Of a stretch of DNA of 64,000 nt, positions 17,572 to 26,465 are shown piece after piece. Every line of letters begins with the position of its first letter. The first letter of the stretch is position 1. This stretch comes from Gammaproteobacteria bacterium. GTDB taxonomy: Bacteria > Pseudomonadota > Gammaproteobacteria > Steroidobacterales > Steroidobacteraceae. The stretch spans positions 1-64,000 of the forward strand of contig CANGOP010000005.1 in assembly GCA_947455595.1 (NCBI GenBank). Direction: 5' to 3'. The translations under genes were made by a program, and so were the position numbers. Under the pieces are notes generated by a model, which was given only the letters and a program-made list of their open reading frames with translations, searched no databases and was not told the origin of the DNA.

Positions 17572-18813
17572 CTACTCGGGGTGCTGCAGGGCTTCGGTGA
17601 AGCGCGCCAGAAAACGGTTCGCGTGCTGACCATCCATCACACGATGGTCGATCGTGAGTGCCACATAGCAGCGCGGGCGGATCGCGATCGTGTCTTGGCC
17701 GTCATGGTCGAGCACCACGACCCGTTTTTCCAATTTGCCGATCCCGAGAATCGCGCTTTGCGGTTGGTTGATGATGACTGGCGTGGCGACGAGGCTGCCG
17801 CTGACGCCGTAATTGGAGAGCGTGAAGGTGCCCGGCGACACATCGGCACGCGTCAATTCACCGGCGCGCGCTCGCCGCGTGAGTTCGGTGAGCTGCTCGG
17901 CGATGGCCAGCACGGTGTATTGCTCGACACGGCGTAAGACCGGCACGACCAACGATCCGTCCTCAAGCGCGGTCGCAATCCCAAGCTCGAGATGGTCGAA
18001 GAGTTCAAGGCCATCGTCATGCCAACGTGCATTGGTTTCCGGTACCACCTGCACGGCCGCCACGCAGGCTTTTGCGAAGTAGGCGGTGAGTGTCAGTTGA
18101 ATGCCGCGACGTTCGAGCGCGGCGCGGTGGCGCGCACGGTGGGCGAGTACAGCACCGAGGTCGGCCTCGAACACCGAGGTCACGTGCGGCGCGGTGTGCA
18201 GCAGACTCTCCACCATCCGTTGCGCAATGCGTCGCCGCACCGCGGAATGCGGGACTCGCTGTGAGCCGTCGCCGTTGGACGGCGTGGTCATGGACGGCGC
18301 GACAGGCTGCGAAGCTATGGGCTGCTGTGCGACGGGCGGTGGCGATGGCACGGCCGGTCGGCTCGCAAGATACGTCTTCACATCAGCAGCCGTGAGACGG
18401 CCATCGCGTCCGCTGCCGACGATGAGGGCAGGATCGAGGTGATGCTCGTGGATGAGACCGCGCACCGCTGGACTGAGCAGGGTTTGGGGGTCGCGGCGAC
18501 CGAGACGGGGCGTGTGATGAGTGGATGGCGCAGCGGCCTTTGCAGCCATCGCCACCGGCTCGCCGCTGGTGGAGGAGGCGAGGCGCCCGACCACGGTGCC
18601 TGCCGGACACTGTGCCTGCGGCGCACACAGTATTTCCACGAGCGTTCCGTCGCACGGCGCCGCAACTTCAACCGTGACCTTGTCGGTTTCGAGTTCCAAC
18701 AGCGGTTCGTCTTGCCGGACGGTATCGCCGGGCGCCTTAAACCAGCGCAACACCTGTGCACGGGTTCCTTCGGTCAGATCGTCCGGCACGCGGATGTCGG
18801 TGGTGGTCGCCAT
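17572..18813 (-). CDS. 2-oxoacid dehydrogenase E2, dihydrolipoyl acyltransferase
   Basis: A 413-residue E2 core enzyme of a 2-oxoacid dehydrogenase complex. Residues 1-80 are one lipoyl domain with the lipoylated Lys45 in ELETDKVTVEV. Residues 112-150 are the peripheral subunit-binding domain (LLSPAVRGLIHEHHLDP). A proline-rich linker follows, and the acyltransferase catalytic domain spans about 183-413, with the active-site His390 and Asp394 in TIDHRVMDGQ. It starts 2 bases after the stop of the fused E1 gene, so the two are one operon. Pairing with a branched-chain-like E1 suggests a 2-oxoisovalerate-type complex, but substrate is not decided by sequence. No E3 (dihydrolipoamide dehydrogenase) gene is in the window. 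Confidence 0.9.
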   Translation of the reverse strand: MATTTDIRVPDDLTEGTRAQVLRWFKAPGDTVRQDEPLLELETDKVTVEVAAPCDGTLVEILCAPQAQCPAGTVVGRLASSTSGEPVAMAAKAAAPSTHHTPRLGRRDPQTLLSPAVRGLIHEHHLDPALIVGSGRDGRLTAADVKTYLASRPAVPSPPPVAQQPIASQPVAPSMTTPSNGDGSQRVPHSAVRRRIAQRMVESLLHTAPHVTSVFEADLGAVLAHRARHRAALERRGIQLTLTAYFAKACVAAVQVVPETNARWHDDGLELFDHLELGIATALEDGSLVVPVLRRVEQYTVLAIAEQLTELTRRARAGELTRADVSPGTFTLSNYGVSGSLVATPVIINQPQSAILGIGKLEKRVVVLDHDGQDTIAIRPRCYVALTIDHRVMDGQHANRFLARFTEALQHPE

Positions 18814-18815
18814 GC

Positions 18816-20930
18816 TCAGGCCTCAATGAGCTGACGGATGCGGTCAGCGATCTGCGGCACGTCCGGTAGGGCAGCCTCGAGCAAGACGGGGCTGTGAGGA
18901 CTGGGAATATCGGGCATGGTGAGTCGCTCGATCGGCGCATCGAGTGAGTAGAACGCCTCACGCGCGAGCACCGCCGTGATCTCCGCACCGAATCCGGCCG
19001 TCAGATTGTCTTCATGCACGATCAGACACCGACCGGTCTTGCGCACGGAGCACAGGACGAGTTCGCGATCCCACGGCGAGACGGTGCGTAAGTCGATCAG
19101 GTCGACATCCAAGCCCTCGGACTCGACTGCCCGTTGGCAACGCTCGGTCATCGCCCCCCAGGTCACCACCGTGGCTCGTTGGCCCTCGCGGATCAACTTG
19201 CCGTGGCCGAAGGGGATGACATAGTCGTCGCCTGGATAGGGACGGCGGGCCCACGCGGCGTCGAGCATCGCGCGGTGTTCGAAGAAGATGGTCGGCTCAT
19301 TGGAGCGCAGAGCACTGCGCAGCAGGCCCACGGCATCTTCGGCATTGGACGGCATCGCCACCTGCCAGCCGATGGCGTGCACGAACTGCACCTCGTTCGA
19401 CTGGCTGTGCCACGGATCACCGCATTTGAAATAGCCGCCCGGCATGCGCACCACAACCGGTGCGGCAAAGCGGTTGGCGGTGCGCCAGCGCAGCGTGCCG
19501 ATATCATGCAGTTGCTCGGCGGCGGGGTCCGCGTACTTACGGAACTGGATCTCGGCAACCGGCAGTAGACCGGCTGCCGCAAGGCCGATGGCGCGTCCGA
19601 TGATGCCTTCTTCGTTGAGGCTGGTGTCGGCGACACGTTGCGCGCCGAAGCGCTGCTGCAGGCCTTGCGTGACGGCATGGACGCCGCCTTTGCGGCCCAC
19701 GTCCTCACCGTACACGAGCATGCGGGGATTGGCGGCGAGCTCGCCCTCAAGCGTGCGGCGGATGGCCGTCACCATGTTGATGCGCGCACCACTGGGTCGC
19801 GGTGTCGGCTCACCGGCCGGCAGGACGACGCCTTCCGGGTGAAGTCCGCCTTGCTGTTGCCACTGCGGTTGGCCATCGGCATCGGTCGGGGTAAAGACGG
19901 CTCGTGTGACGTCCGCGGCGCGCGGGTCGGGCCGTTCGCTCACCTGCGTGAGCGCCGCGTCCACACAGGCGGTGGCCTCCGTCTGCAGAGCGCTCCACTG
20001 GGCGGGTGTGAGCGTGTGGGGTACTAACCAGTGCCGCAGAGCCTGCAAAGGATCGCGCGCCTGCTCGGCCGCGATCTCATCGGGACTCTTGTAGGTTTGC
20101 GTGTCCTGGCCCGAATGACCGGACAGGCGCGGTACGCGCAGACGCAGGAGTGCAGGCCCTTCGCCTGAGCGCACATGCGCCACGGCCGACTGAATGGCGT
20201 CTAGGGCACGCGCGCAGTCCTCACCTTGGGCGCGGTAGACCGCAAGGCCCGTAAAACCCTCGAGGTTCGTGGCGATATCACCGCCCGGCGTTTGCACGGT
20301 CGACGGTACCGAAATGCCGTAGCCGTTGTCTTCGATGTAAAACAGCATCGGCAGTCGTTGCGTCGTCGCGATATTGAGCGCCGACCAAAATCCATTCGAG
20401 GCGGTCGAGGCCTCACCGCCGGTGGCCACGGCGATGGCGCCTACGGCAGCCGTATCGCCCAGCACTTGCGCGCGGTAAACAAGACCCTGCGCCCAACCAA
20501 TGGCCGGGGTGTATTGCGAGCCGACGCCACCGGCACTCGGTAGAACGCACACGCCGTCACGACGCGGTAGGTTGAACATCACGCCGATGTCCCGACCCTC
20601 GGTGACGCTACCGGCGCGCATCATTGTGCCCGCCAGTGCGTCGGCGACGGACAAGCCGAGCGAGAGCACCAAGGGTCGGCAGCGGTAGTAAGCGACGACG
20701 GCATCGCGCGCGCCAGTTAGGGCGGTGCCGAGCAACGACTGGGTGACGTCATGACCGCGCGCGGAGAATTGGTAGAGCACCTGACGGTTCGGGTGCAGCT
20801 TGGACTCTTCGAGATCGTCCAGCGCACGCGAAATGAGCACGTTGCGAACGACGGCACGCCAGTCGATGCGCGTATCCGGTTCGGTTACGAAGCCGGGGGT
20901 GTTGATGCGTCTAATCAGGTTCGCGGCCAT
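18816..20930 (-). CDS. 2-oxoacid dehydrogenase E1, alpha and beta fused in one chain
   Basis: A 704-residue thiamine-diphosphate enzyme joining the E1 alpha and beta subunits, normally two proteins. The alpha half (about 1-370) has VLYQFSARGHDVTQSLLG and the ThDP region ending IEDNGYGIS. Its canonical GDG is replaced by TGGEAST. The beta half (about 370-704) starts with INMVTAIRRTLEGELAANPRMLVYGEDVG and ends with the transketolase C-terminal domain (DLIDLRTVSPWD). Role: decarboxylation of a 2-oxoacid and acyl transfer to E2. The open frame extends upstream to 21176, but ATG 20930 (MAANLIRRINTPGF), with AGGGG about 6 bases before, is preferred. It is divergent from an Lrp-type regulator. Confidence 0.88.
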   Translation of the reverse strand: MAANLIRRINTPGFVTEPDTRIDWRAVVRNVLISRALDDLEESKLHPNRQVLYQFSARGHDVTQSLLGTALTGARDAVVAYYRCRPLVLSLGLSVADALAGTMMRAGSVTEGRDIGVMFNLPRRDGVCVLPSAGGVGSQYTPAIGWAQGLVYRAQVLGDTAAVGAIAVATGGEASTASNGFWSALNIATTQRLPMLFYIEDNGYGISVPSTVQTPGGDIATNLEGFTGLAVYRAQGEDCARALDAIQSAVAHVRSGEGPALLRLRVPRLSGHSGQDTQTYKSPDEIAAEQARDPLQALRHWLVPHTLTPAQWSALQTEATACVDAALTQVSERPDPRAADVTRAVFTPTDADGQPQWQQQGGLHPEGVVLPAGEPTPRPSGARINMVTAIRRTLEGELAANPRMLVYGEDVGRKGGVHAVTQGLQQRFGAQRVADTSLNEEGIIGRAIGLAAAGLLPVAEIQFRKYADPAAEQLHDIGTLRWRTANRFAAPVVVRMPGGYFKCGDPWHSQSNEVQFVHAIGWQVAMPSNAEDAVGLLRSALRSNEPTIFFEHRAMLDAAWARRPYPGDDYVIPFGHGKLIREGQRATVVTWGAMTERCQRAVESEGLDVDLIDLRTVSPWDRELVLCSVRKTGRCLIVHEDNLTAGFGAEITAVLAREAFYSLDAPIERLTMPDIPSPHSPVLLEAALPDVPQIADRIRQLIEA

Positions 20931-21057
20931 CGTCGCCCCTTTAATCGTCCTGCGGCGTCTTCTCACCGAGATAGTAGGTACGGTAGCGGAGGCGAGATCG
21001 CTAAAAGTAGGCGTCTGAATGGGTTTTAAGGTTAAATAATCACTCCGAAAGTGTTGA

Positions 21058-21555
21058 ATGAAAGTGAAAATCACTATGTCGCTCGACAAGACGGATGTGC
21101 GCATCCTGGCGGAGCTGCAGCGGGACGGTCGCCAGTCGGTGGTCGACATCGCAGAAAGAGTGGGGCTCACCCACACCCCGTGCCTACGCCGGATTCGGCA
21201 CTTGGAAGATACCGGCGTGATCCGCGGTTACACGGCGGTCTTGGATCCTGCAGCCGTCGGCTTGCGCGTGACGGCCTTCGTACAGGTCAAGCTGGAGCGC
21301 CATGTTGACGACACGATGACCCGGTTCATGCAGGCGGTGGAGAGCATTGACGATGTGGTCAGTTGTCACGCCACCACCGGCAACTTTGATTTTCTCCTCA
21401 CCGTCCTCGCAACGGACCTCGATAGTCTCGGTACGGTCGTCTTAAAACGGCTCGTGGCCTTACCCGGAGTGCGCGACATCCAGTCCTCCATCGCGCTGCG
21501 GACGGTGAAGCGGGTGGGGCGGGTGCCGCTCGATCACGCGGGGGGTCATCGCTAG
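21058..21555 (+). CDS. Lrp/AsnC family transcriptional regulator (BkdR-like by context)
   Basis: A 165-residue Lrp-type regulator. An N-terminal helix-turn-helix spans about residues 7-60 (LDKTDVRILAELQRDGRQSVVDIAERVGLTHTPCLRRIRHLEDTG). The RAM/AsnC sensor domain follows (VQVKLERHVDDTM ... CHATTGNFDFLLTVLATDL). It is divergent from the E1-E2 operon, the same arrangement as BkdR with branched-chain 2-oxoacid dehydrogenase genes, so it probably activates that operon in response to an amino acid. ATG 21058 and ATG 21076 (MSLDKTDV) are both possible starts; neither has a strong ribosome site. The intergenic region is AT-rich (GGTTTTAAGGTTAAATAATCA). Confidence 0.88.
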   Translation: MKVKITMSLDKTDVRILAELQRDGRQSVVDIAERVGLTHTPCLRRIRHLEDTGVIRGYTAVLDPAAVGLRVTAFVQVKLERHVDDTMTRFMQAVESIDDVVSCHATTGNFDFLLTVLATDLDSLGTVVLKRLVALPGVRDIQSSIALRTVKRVGRVPLDHAGGHR

Positions 21556-21657
21556 TCCGATGCGGCGGATGATCAGGTTAAGATGGGCGTACGCGAGTCT
21601 GCCCAAGCGCGGCCGGTGCGGTCAGTCGGATGGGCGGTAGTCTGTGGGGGAGGGTGT

Positions 21658-23916
21658 ATGAAGCGCGATGTGAACATCCCGGGATCCGAGTCGACACCGG
21701 TAGACGGTGGACGACGGGCCCTTCTGAAGGCTGGTGGCAGTCTCGTCATTGGATTTACGTGGATTACGGGCTCTAAGGCCCTCGCATTTGCGAAACCTAC
21801 CCCGCAACCGGGTGATGCGGCCTTGGCACGCGCCGATGGCAACCCGGCTTTCGCGCCGAACGCCTTTATCCGCATCGGCAGTGACGGCAGCATTCGCCTC
21901 GTGATGCCGCAGGTCGAGATGGGGCAAGGGTCGTATACCGGGCAGGCGACGTTGCTTGCCGAAGAACTCGGTGTGGATCTCGACCAGGTCAAACTGGAAC
22001 ACGCGCCGCCCAGCGATGATCTCTACGGACTCGAAATCCAAGGCGGTGAAATCACCGGTGGCTCCAACACGATCCGCGCGTGTTGGGAACTGCTGCGACA
22101 GGCAGGTGCTGTGGCGCGCACGATGCTGGTAGCGGCGGCCGCCAAGCGCTGGAACGTGCCGGTCGAGCAATGCCGCGTGGAGCGCGGCGTCATCCATCAC
22201 GATGCCTCGCACCGCTCGTTAGGCTTTGGTGCCGTGGCCGCGGACGCTGCCCGTCAGCCGGTGCCGACGGCGCCGGTGTTGCTCTCGGCCAAGACATACC
22301 GCTTGATTGGCAAGTCGTTGCAGCGCATCGACACACCCGCGAAGACCGATGGATCTGCGACCTTCGGCATCGACGTCCACGTGCCGGGGATGAAGGTGGC
22401 GGCGGTTGCGCTCTCACCGGTGGTGGGCGGCAAGGTGGCTCATGTCGACGATCGCGCCGCACGCAGCGTCCGTGGGGTCGTCGATATCGTGGTCCTCGAG
22501 GATGCCGTGGCGGTCACGGCCGGCGACTACTGGACGGCACAGAAGGCCGTGGCGGCGCTCAAAGTGCGTTGGGACAACGGTGCGAATGCCCAGATCTCCA
22601 GTCCGCAGATCGTCGCAGAGTTGGCAGAAGTGTCTCGGACGGGCCACGCAATCGTCGGTAAAGAAACCGGTGCCGGTACGAAGCCGGGCAGCAAGCAGAT
22701 TGCGGCGATGTATCAGTCGGCGATGCTCGCGCACGCGACCATGGAACCGCTCAATACCGTGGTGTCAGTCCGCAAGGACGGCTGCGAAATCTGGGTCGGC
22801 ACGCAGGTGCCGACGCTCGTCGTCGCAGCGGCGGCCAGATTGACCGGCCTTGCGCCTGAAAAAATCACCGTACACAACCAGTATATCGGTGGCGGCTTCG
22901 GCCGACGACTGGAGACGGATTCCGTGCAGCAGGCGATTGCGATCGCCCAGCGTGTGAACTACCCGGTCAAGCTCGTCTGGTCGCGTGAGCAGGACATCGC
23001 CCGCGACTTTTTCCGGCCGCCCTACCACGATCATCTCGTGGCCACCGTCGATGCCAAGGGCCATCCGGTGACCTGGGCGCATCGCGTGACGGGCGACTCC
23101 GTGCTCAGTCGGTTCGCTCCGAACGACATGCCCAAGGATGGTCTTGATCCCGACACCATCGACGGCGCCGTCGAGCCGCCGTATGCCATCCCGGCCCTCA
23201 AGGTCGAGTGGTGCCGCCATGATCTGCCGAAGTCGGTCAAGATCGGCTGGTGGCGGGGCGTGGGCGCTGCGCACAACCTGTTTCCGGTGGAAAGCTTCAT
23301 CGATGAGCTCGCGCATGCCGCCGGTCAAGATCCGGTGGCCTATCGCCGCGCGCTGCTCAGCGACAACCCCCGGGCGCGCGCCGTCTTAGACCTCGCCGCT
23401 ACCAAGTTCGGCTGGGAGCGACCGCTTGAGAAGATCGACGGACTGCGTCTCGGGCGCGGTGTGGCGCTCGGGACCTCCATGGGCACATTGATCTGTGCGG
23501 TGGTCGAGGTCGGCGTGACCGCGCAGGGGGATGTGCGTCTGCGCCGCGCCGTCGTCGTCGCCGACTGCGGTCAGGTGGTCAATCCCAACACGGTAGAAGC
23601 GCAGTTGCAGGGCGGTCTTGTGTTCGGGCTCTCCGCGGCGCTGTGGGGCGATGCGACGGTGCGCGACGGTCGCATCGAGCAGAGCAACTTTCACGACTAC
23701 CGCGTGCTGCGTCTCAACGAGACGCCGACCATCGAGGGTTACATGGTGCCGAGCACGGCCTCGCCCACGGGTATCGGTGAGCCGCCGACGGCCATCGCGC
23801 CACCGGCGCTCGCAAACGCCGTGTTCGCTGCGACCGGCGTACGCGTCCGTCGTCTGCCGATCGCACACGCCACACTGGCGGTGGCAGCGTCGGCCTCGAA
23901 GCAGGTGGTGATCTGA
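21658..23916 (+). CDS. Molybdopterin-dependent aldehyde/isoquinoline oxidoreductase large subunit, Tat-exported
   Basis: A 752-residue molybdenum hydroxylase of the isoquinoline 1-oxidoreductase beta/periplasmic aldehyde dehydrogenase type. The N-terminus has a twin-arginine motif at 19-20 (GRRALLKAGGSLVIGFTW), so it is exported folded. Family marks: VEMGQGSYTGQATLLAEELGVDL, SAMLAHATMEPLNT, NQYIGGGFGRRLETD, WWRGVGAAHN, and GIGEPPTAIAPPALANAVF near the C-terminus. The last contains the conserved Glu that acts as catalytic base in this superfamily. ATG 21658 follows a GGGGGAGGG site. A cytochrome c gene starts one base after its stop and would take the electrons. The [2Fe-2S] small subunit that normally accompanies such proteins is not encoded on either side, which is unusual. 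Confidence 0.88.
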   Translation: MKRDVNIPGSESTPVDGGRRALLKAGGSLVIGFTWITGSKALAFAKPTPQPGDAALARADGNPAFAPNAFIRIGSDGSIRLVMPQVEMGQGSYTGQATLLAEELGVDLDQVKLEHAPPSDDLYGLEIQGGEITGGSNTIRACWELLRQAGAVARTMLVAAAAKRWNVPVEQCRVERGVIHHDASHRSLGFGAVAADAARQPVPTAPVLLSAKTYRLIGKSLQRIDTPAKTDGSATFGIDVHVPGMKVAAVALSPVVGGKVAHVDDRAARSVRGVVDIVVLEDAVAVTAGDYWTAQKAVAALKVRWDNGANAQISSPQIVAELAEVSRTGHAIVGKETGAGTKPGSKQIAAMYQSAMLAHATMEPLNTVVSVRKDGCEIWVGTQVPTLVVAAAARLTGLAPEKITVHNQYIGGGFGRRLETDSVQQAIAIAQRVNYPVKLVWSREQDIARDFFRPPYHDHLVATVDAKGHPVTWAHRVTGDSVLSRFAPNDMPKDGLDPDTIDGAVEPPYAIPALKVEWCRHDLPKSVKIGWWRGVGAAHNLFPVESFIDELAHAAGQDPVAYRRALLSDNPRARAVLDLAATKFGWERPLEKIDGLRLGRGVALGTSMGTLICAVVEVGVTAQGDVRLRRAVVVADCGQVVNPNTVEAQLQGGLVFGLSAALWGDATVRDGRIEQSNFHDYRVLRLNETPTIEGYMVPSTASPTGIGEPPTAIAPPALANAVFAATGVRVRRLPIAHATLAVAASASKQVVI

Positions 23917-23917
23917 C

Positions 23918-25162
23918 ATGCGCAAGCTGAAACTTCTGCTGCTGGTTTTGGTAACCCTCGCGCTCGCGCTGGGACTCACGGTACATCGCCATGACCAAAC
24001 GGCGCGCCTTGACCACGGCGCTGCGGACGGGCCGCTCGAACTCACGGGCACCCCGCTTGAGCGCGGGCGCTATCTCGCCGCGGCCGCCGACTGTATGGCT
24101 TGCCATACCGGAGCGGGCGCCGAGGACTACTCGGGAGGCGTGGCGTTTGATCTGCCGATCGGTACGATCTATTCGAGCAACCTCACCGCGGATCAGGAGA
24201 CCGGAATCGGCGCGTGGAGTGAGGACGAGTTCGTCGATGCGGTCCGAGCCGGTGTCGCTCCCGGCGGTCGACATCTCTACCCGGCACATCCATATACGAG
24301 TTATGCGGGATTGGCCCGCAACGACGTGCTCGCGATTCGCGCCTACCTGATGAGTCTGCCGGCCGTGCGTCGCGAGGTCCCCGCGACTACCCTCGTCTGG
24401 CCTTTCTCGCAGCGCCGCCTGATCGGACTGTGGAACACGTTCTATCAGCCGGCGGTGGGCTACCGCGCACAGGCAGATCATGACCTTGCGTGGAATCGAG
24501 GTGCGTATCTTGCCAACGCGCTTGGACATTGCGGCGAGTGCCACACGCCGCGAAACCTTGCTTACGCGCCGGCACCGCGCCATACCTATCAGGGCGCGAT
24601 CACGCGCGGCTGGAAGGCGTACGACATCACGCCCAAGGGTCTGGCCCACTGGCGTGCTGGGGACCTCGATCGCTATCTGGCGACCGGTCATGCCCCGGGT
24701 CACGGCAGTACGGTGGGGCCGATGAAGGAAGTGGTTCTGTATAGCACCGCTCAACTCACGCCGGACGATCGCGCAGCGCTGGTCGACTACTTGCTGGCCG
24801 GCCGCACAGGTGAGGTTGTCGCGCAACCCGCGCCTCAGAGCGTGGCGAATGCCCAGTCGCTGGGCGGGTCGCTCTATGCCGGCGCCTGTGCCGGTTGTCA
24901 TGCGCTGACGCCAACGAGCACTGCGCCGGCGTATGCAGATCTGACGGGCGCGAGCACGGTCCGTGATCCAGAGGGCACAAATCTGCTCAAGGTACTCGCA
25001 GAAGGCTCGCCACACGGCATGGGGACGGACATGGCCATGCCGGCGTTCGGTCAAGGCTACAGCGATGCGGAGCGCGCAGCGCTGGCGAACTACGTGTTGG
25101 CGCAGTGGGGTGGCCTGCCCCCCGCCTTGACGCCCAAAGACGCGCAAGCGGCCGCACGCTGA
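23918..25162 (+). CDS. Triheme cytochrome c, membrane-anchored electron acceptor of the dehydrogenase
   Basis: A 414-residue c-type cytochrome with three CXXCH heme sites: CMACH (59-63), CGECH (205-209) and CAGCH (324-328). The N-terminal hydrophobic stretch (residues 5-21, LKLLLLVLVTLALALGL) is a signal or membrane anchor. Candidate axial methionines occur after each heme region, for example MAMPAFGQGYSDAER near the C-terminus. The layout matches the cytochrome subunits of membrane alcohol/aldehyde and gluconate dehydrogenases. The gene is directly downstream (one base) of the molybdenum hydroxylase, so it very likely passes electrons from that enzyme to the respiratory chain. A 14-base hairpin follows the stop. 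Confidence 0.92.
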   Translation: MRKLKLLLLVLVTLALALGLTVHRHDQTARLDHGAADGPLELTGTPLERGRYLAAAADCMACHTGAGAEDYSGGVAFDLPIGTIYSSNLTADQETGIGAWSEDEFVDAVRAGVAPGGRHLYPAHPYTSYAGLARNDVLAIRAYLMSLPAVRREVPATTLVWPFSQRRLIGLWNTFYQPAVGYRAQADHDLAWNRGAYLANALGHCGECHTPRNLAYAPAPRHTYQGAITRGWKAYDITPKGLAHWRAGDLDRYLATGHAPGHGSTVGPMKEVVLYSTAQLTPDDRAALVDYLLAGRTGEVVAQPAPQSVANAQSLGGSLYAGACAGCHALTPTSTAPAYADLTGASTVRDPEGTNLLKVLAEGSPHGMGTDMAMPAFGQGYSDAERAALANYVLAQWGGLPPALTPKDAQAAAR

Positions 25163-25170
25163 GCGCGCGA

Positions 25171-25204
25171 CGTGGATCGAGGGCACGTTCGCCCTCGATC
25201 CACG
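25171..25204. terminator. Perfect 14-base hairpin between convergent genes
   Basis: CGTGGATCGAGGGC (25171-25184) and its exact complement GCCCTCGATCCACG (25191-25204) surround a 6-base loop ACGTTC. The hairpin lies between the stop of the cytochrome gene (25162) and the stop of the leftward YchJ-family gene (25215). No T-run follows on either strand, so it may act as a bidirectional terminator of the U-poor kind or protect 3' ends. Confidence 0.6.
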
Positions 25205-25214
25205 CGATCGATGC

Positions 25215-25655
25215 TCAGTTGAACTTGATGCTCAGCGGATCGAGGTAGAACCACTTGCCGTCTTTGCGCTCAAAGCGGCTGATCTCGTGCAGTCGCATGC
25301 GCCGGCCGCGCTGCTGACTGAAGGCGACGAAGTCCACCGTGGCGCGATTCTCGTCGATCTGATCGACGCCACGCACATCCAAGCGTAACCAACGGATACG
25401 CGGCTCGTTGAGATCCAGCGTCGCCGGCCGGGTCGACGGATCCCAGGTATCCATTAAATAGTCACCGAGGCCCAGCACGAACGCGCTGTAGCGCGAGCGC
25501 ATCAGCTTTTCGGCATCCGGCGCCATGAGTCGCTCAGGACCGGTGTGCCAACGGCCGCAGCACTCTTCATAGGCGACCTGCAGGCCGCAGTAGCAGCGTA
25601 CCGGCTCGGGGTTGGGTGTGGGATTTTCAGGTGAGTTGTCGGGTGTCGTTTCCAT
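25215..25655 (-). CDS. YchJ family protein with SEC-C zinc motif
   Basis: A 146-residue protein of the YchJ/UPF0225 family. A SEC-C-type zinc motif occurs near the N-terminus (CYCGLQVAYEECCGRWH, about residues 21-37), followed by the YchJ body (LMRSRYSAFVLGLGDYLMDTWDPSTRP) and an NTF2-like C-terminal half (VDFVAFSQQRGRRMRLHEISRFERKDGKWFYLD). The biochemical role of the family is not established. An in-frame ATG at 25721 would add 22 residues; I prefer ATG 25655 (METTPDN) because the extension is not family-like, but no clear ribosome site decides it. It is convergent with the cytochrome gene across a hairpin. Confidence 0.85.
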   Translation of the reverse strand: METTPDNSPENPTPNPEPVRCYCGLQVAYEECCGRWHTGPERLMAPDAEKLMRSRYSAFVLGLGDYLMDTWDPSTRPATLDLNEPRIRWLRLDVRGVDQIDENRATVDFVAFSQQRGRRMRLHEISRFERKDGKWFYLDPLSIKFN

Positions 25656-25805
25656 GGCGGTGATGTTGGATGACGCGGGAGCCGTCGGCAAGAGGTCGAC
25701 GCGCAAAACTGCCCCCATCACGACCCGCGGGCGCCAACCGTCGAGTGGCCGTTGCAGGTGCAGTGGTGACGGGTTTGCTCTAAAAAGGCGTCTGGAGACC
25801 GGCCC

Positions 25806-26465
25806 ATGTGCACCAAATACTTAAGCCCCGACGAGCGCGCCCTCGAGCGCCACTTCCACGTGGTGCCGGCGGGCGGTTGGCACGGCGCGTCCATGTATCC
25901 GCGTGCGCCAGGCGTGTTTCTGCGTCCGCAGCGCACAGCGGCTGGACTGGAGTGCCTGATCGGCCGATGGGGGTTGATCCCCTCGTTCGCGCGCGATCCG
26001 GACGTGCGCTTTGCGACCTACAACGCGCGTTTCGAGGAGTTGCTCGACAAACCCTCCTATCGCCAGCCGTGGCTGCGTGGACAGCGGTGCCTGATCCCGG
26101 CGGATGCCTTCGACGAGCCGTGTTGGGAGACGGGCCGCAACGTGTGGTGGCGTTTCGAGCGCCGGGATGGGACGCCCTGGGCCTTGGCCGGGTTGTGGAA
26201 TGCGTGGCTCAACCGCGCCACCGGTGAACTCATCGAGAGTTACACGATGCTCACGGTGAACGCCGACGCGCATCCGCTGATGCGGCGCATGCACAAGCCC
26301 GATCCGAATTTTCCGGCCGATGCGCAGGACAAGCGTTCGGTGGTGGCGATCGAGCCGGACGACTACGAACGCTGGCTGGAGGGCTCGCTCGACGAAATCC
26401 GGCCTCTCGTCACGGCGCCAGCGCTGGAGATCCTCGAGGCCTATCCCGTCGCGAAGGCGTCCTAG
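25806..26465 (+). CDS. SRAP family protein (YedK/HMCES-like abasic-site crosslinker)
   Basis: A 219-residue SOS response-associated peptidase-fold protein. In this family the initiator Met is removed and Cys2 forms a covalent bond with abasic sites in single-stranded DNA. Cys2 is present (M-C-T-K). The other conserved positions fit: Asn73 in ATYNARFEEL, Glu104 in PADAFDEPCW (a variant of the common GFYEW), and a His in the block NADAHPLMRRMHKPDP (His156 or His163). This protects stalled replication forks. It stands alone, divergent from the YchJ-family gene; its last 4 bases overlap the convergent MaoC gene. No LexA box was identified. Confidence 0.92.
   Translation: MCTKYLSPDERALERHFHVVPAGGWHGASMYPRAPGVFLRPQRTAAGLECLIGRWGLIPSFARDPDVRFATYNARFEELLDKPSYRQPWLRGQRCLIPADAFDEPCWETGRNVWWRFERRDGTPWALAGLWNAWLNRATGELIESYTMLTVNADAHPLMRRMHKPDPNFPADAQDKRSVVAIEPDDYERWLEGSLDEIRPLVTAPALEILEAYPVAKAS

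Noticed and set aside
23714..25186. 490-residue minus-strand open frame opposite the molybdenum hydroxylase end and cytochrome c gene
   Set aside because: Arginine/histidine-rich with no recognisable domain; it is a shadow of the cytochrome c gene, whose heme motifs are unmistakable on the plus strand.
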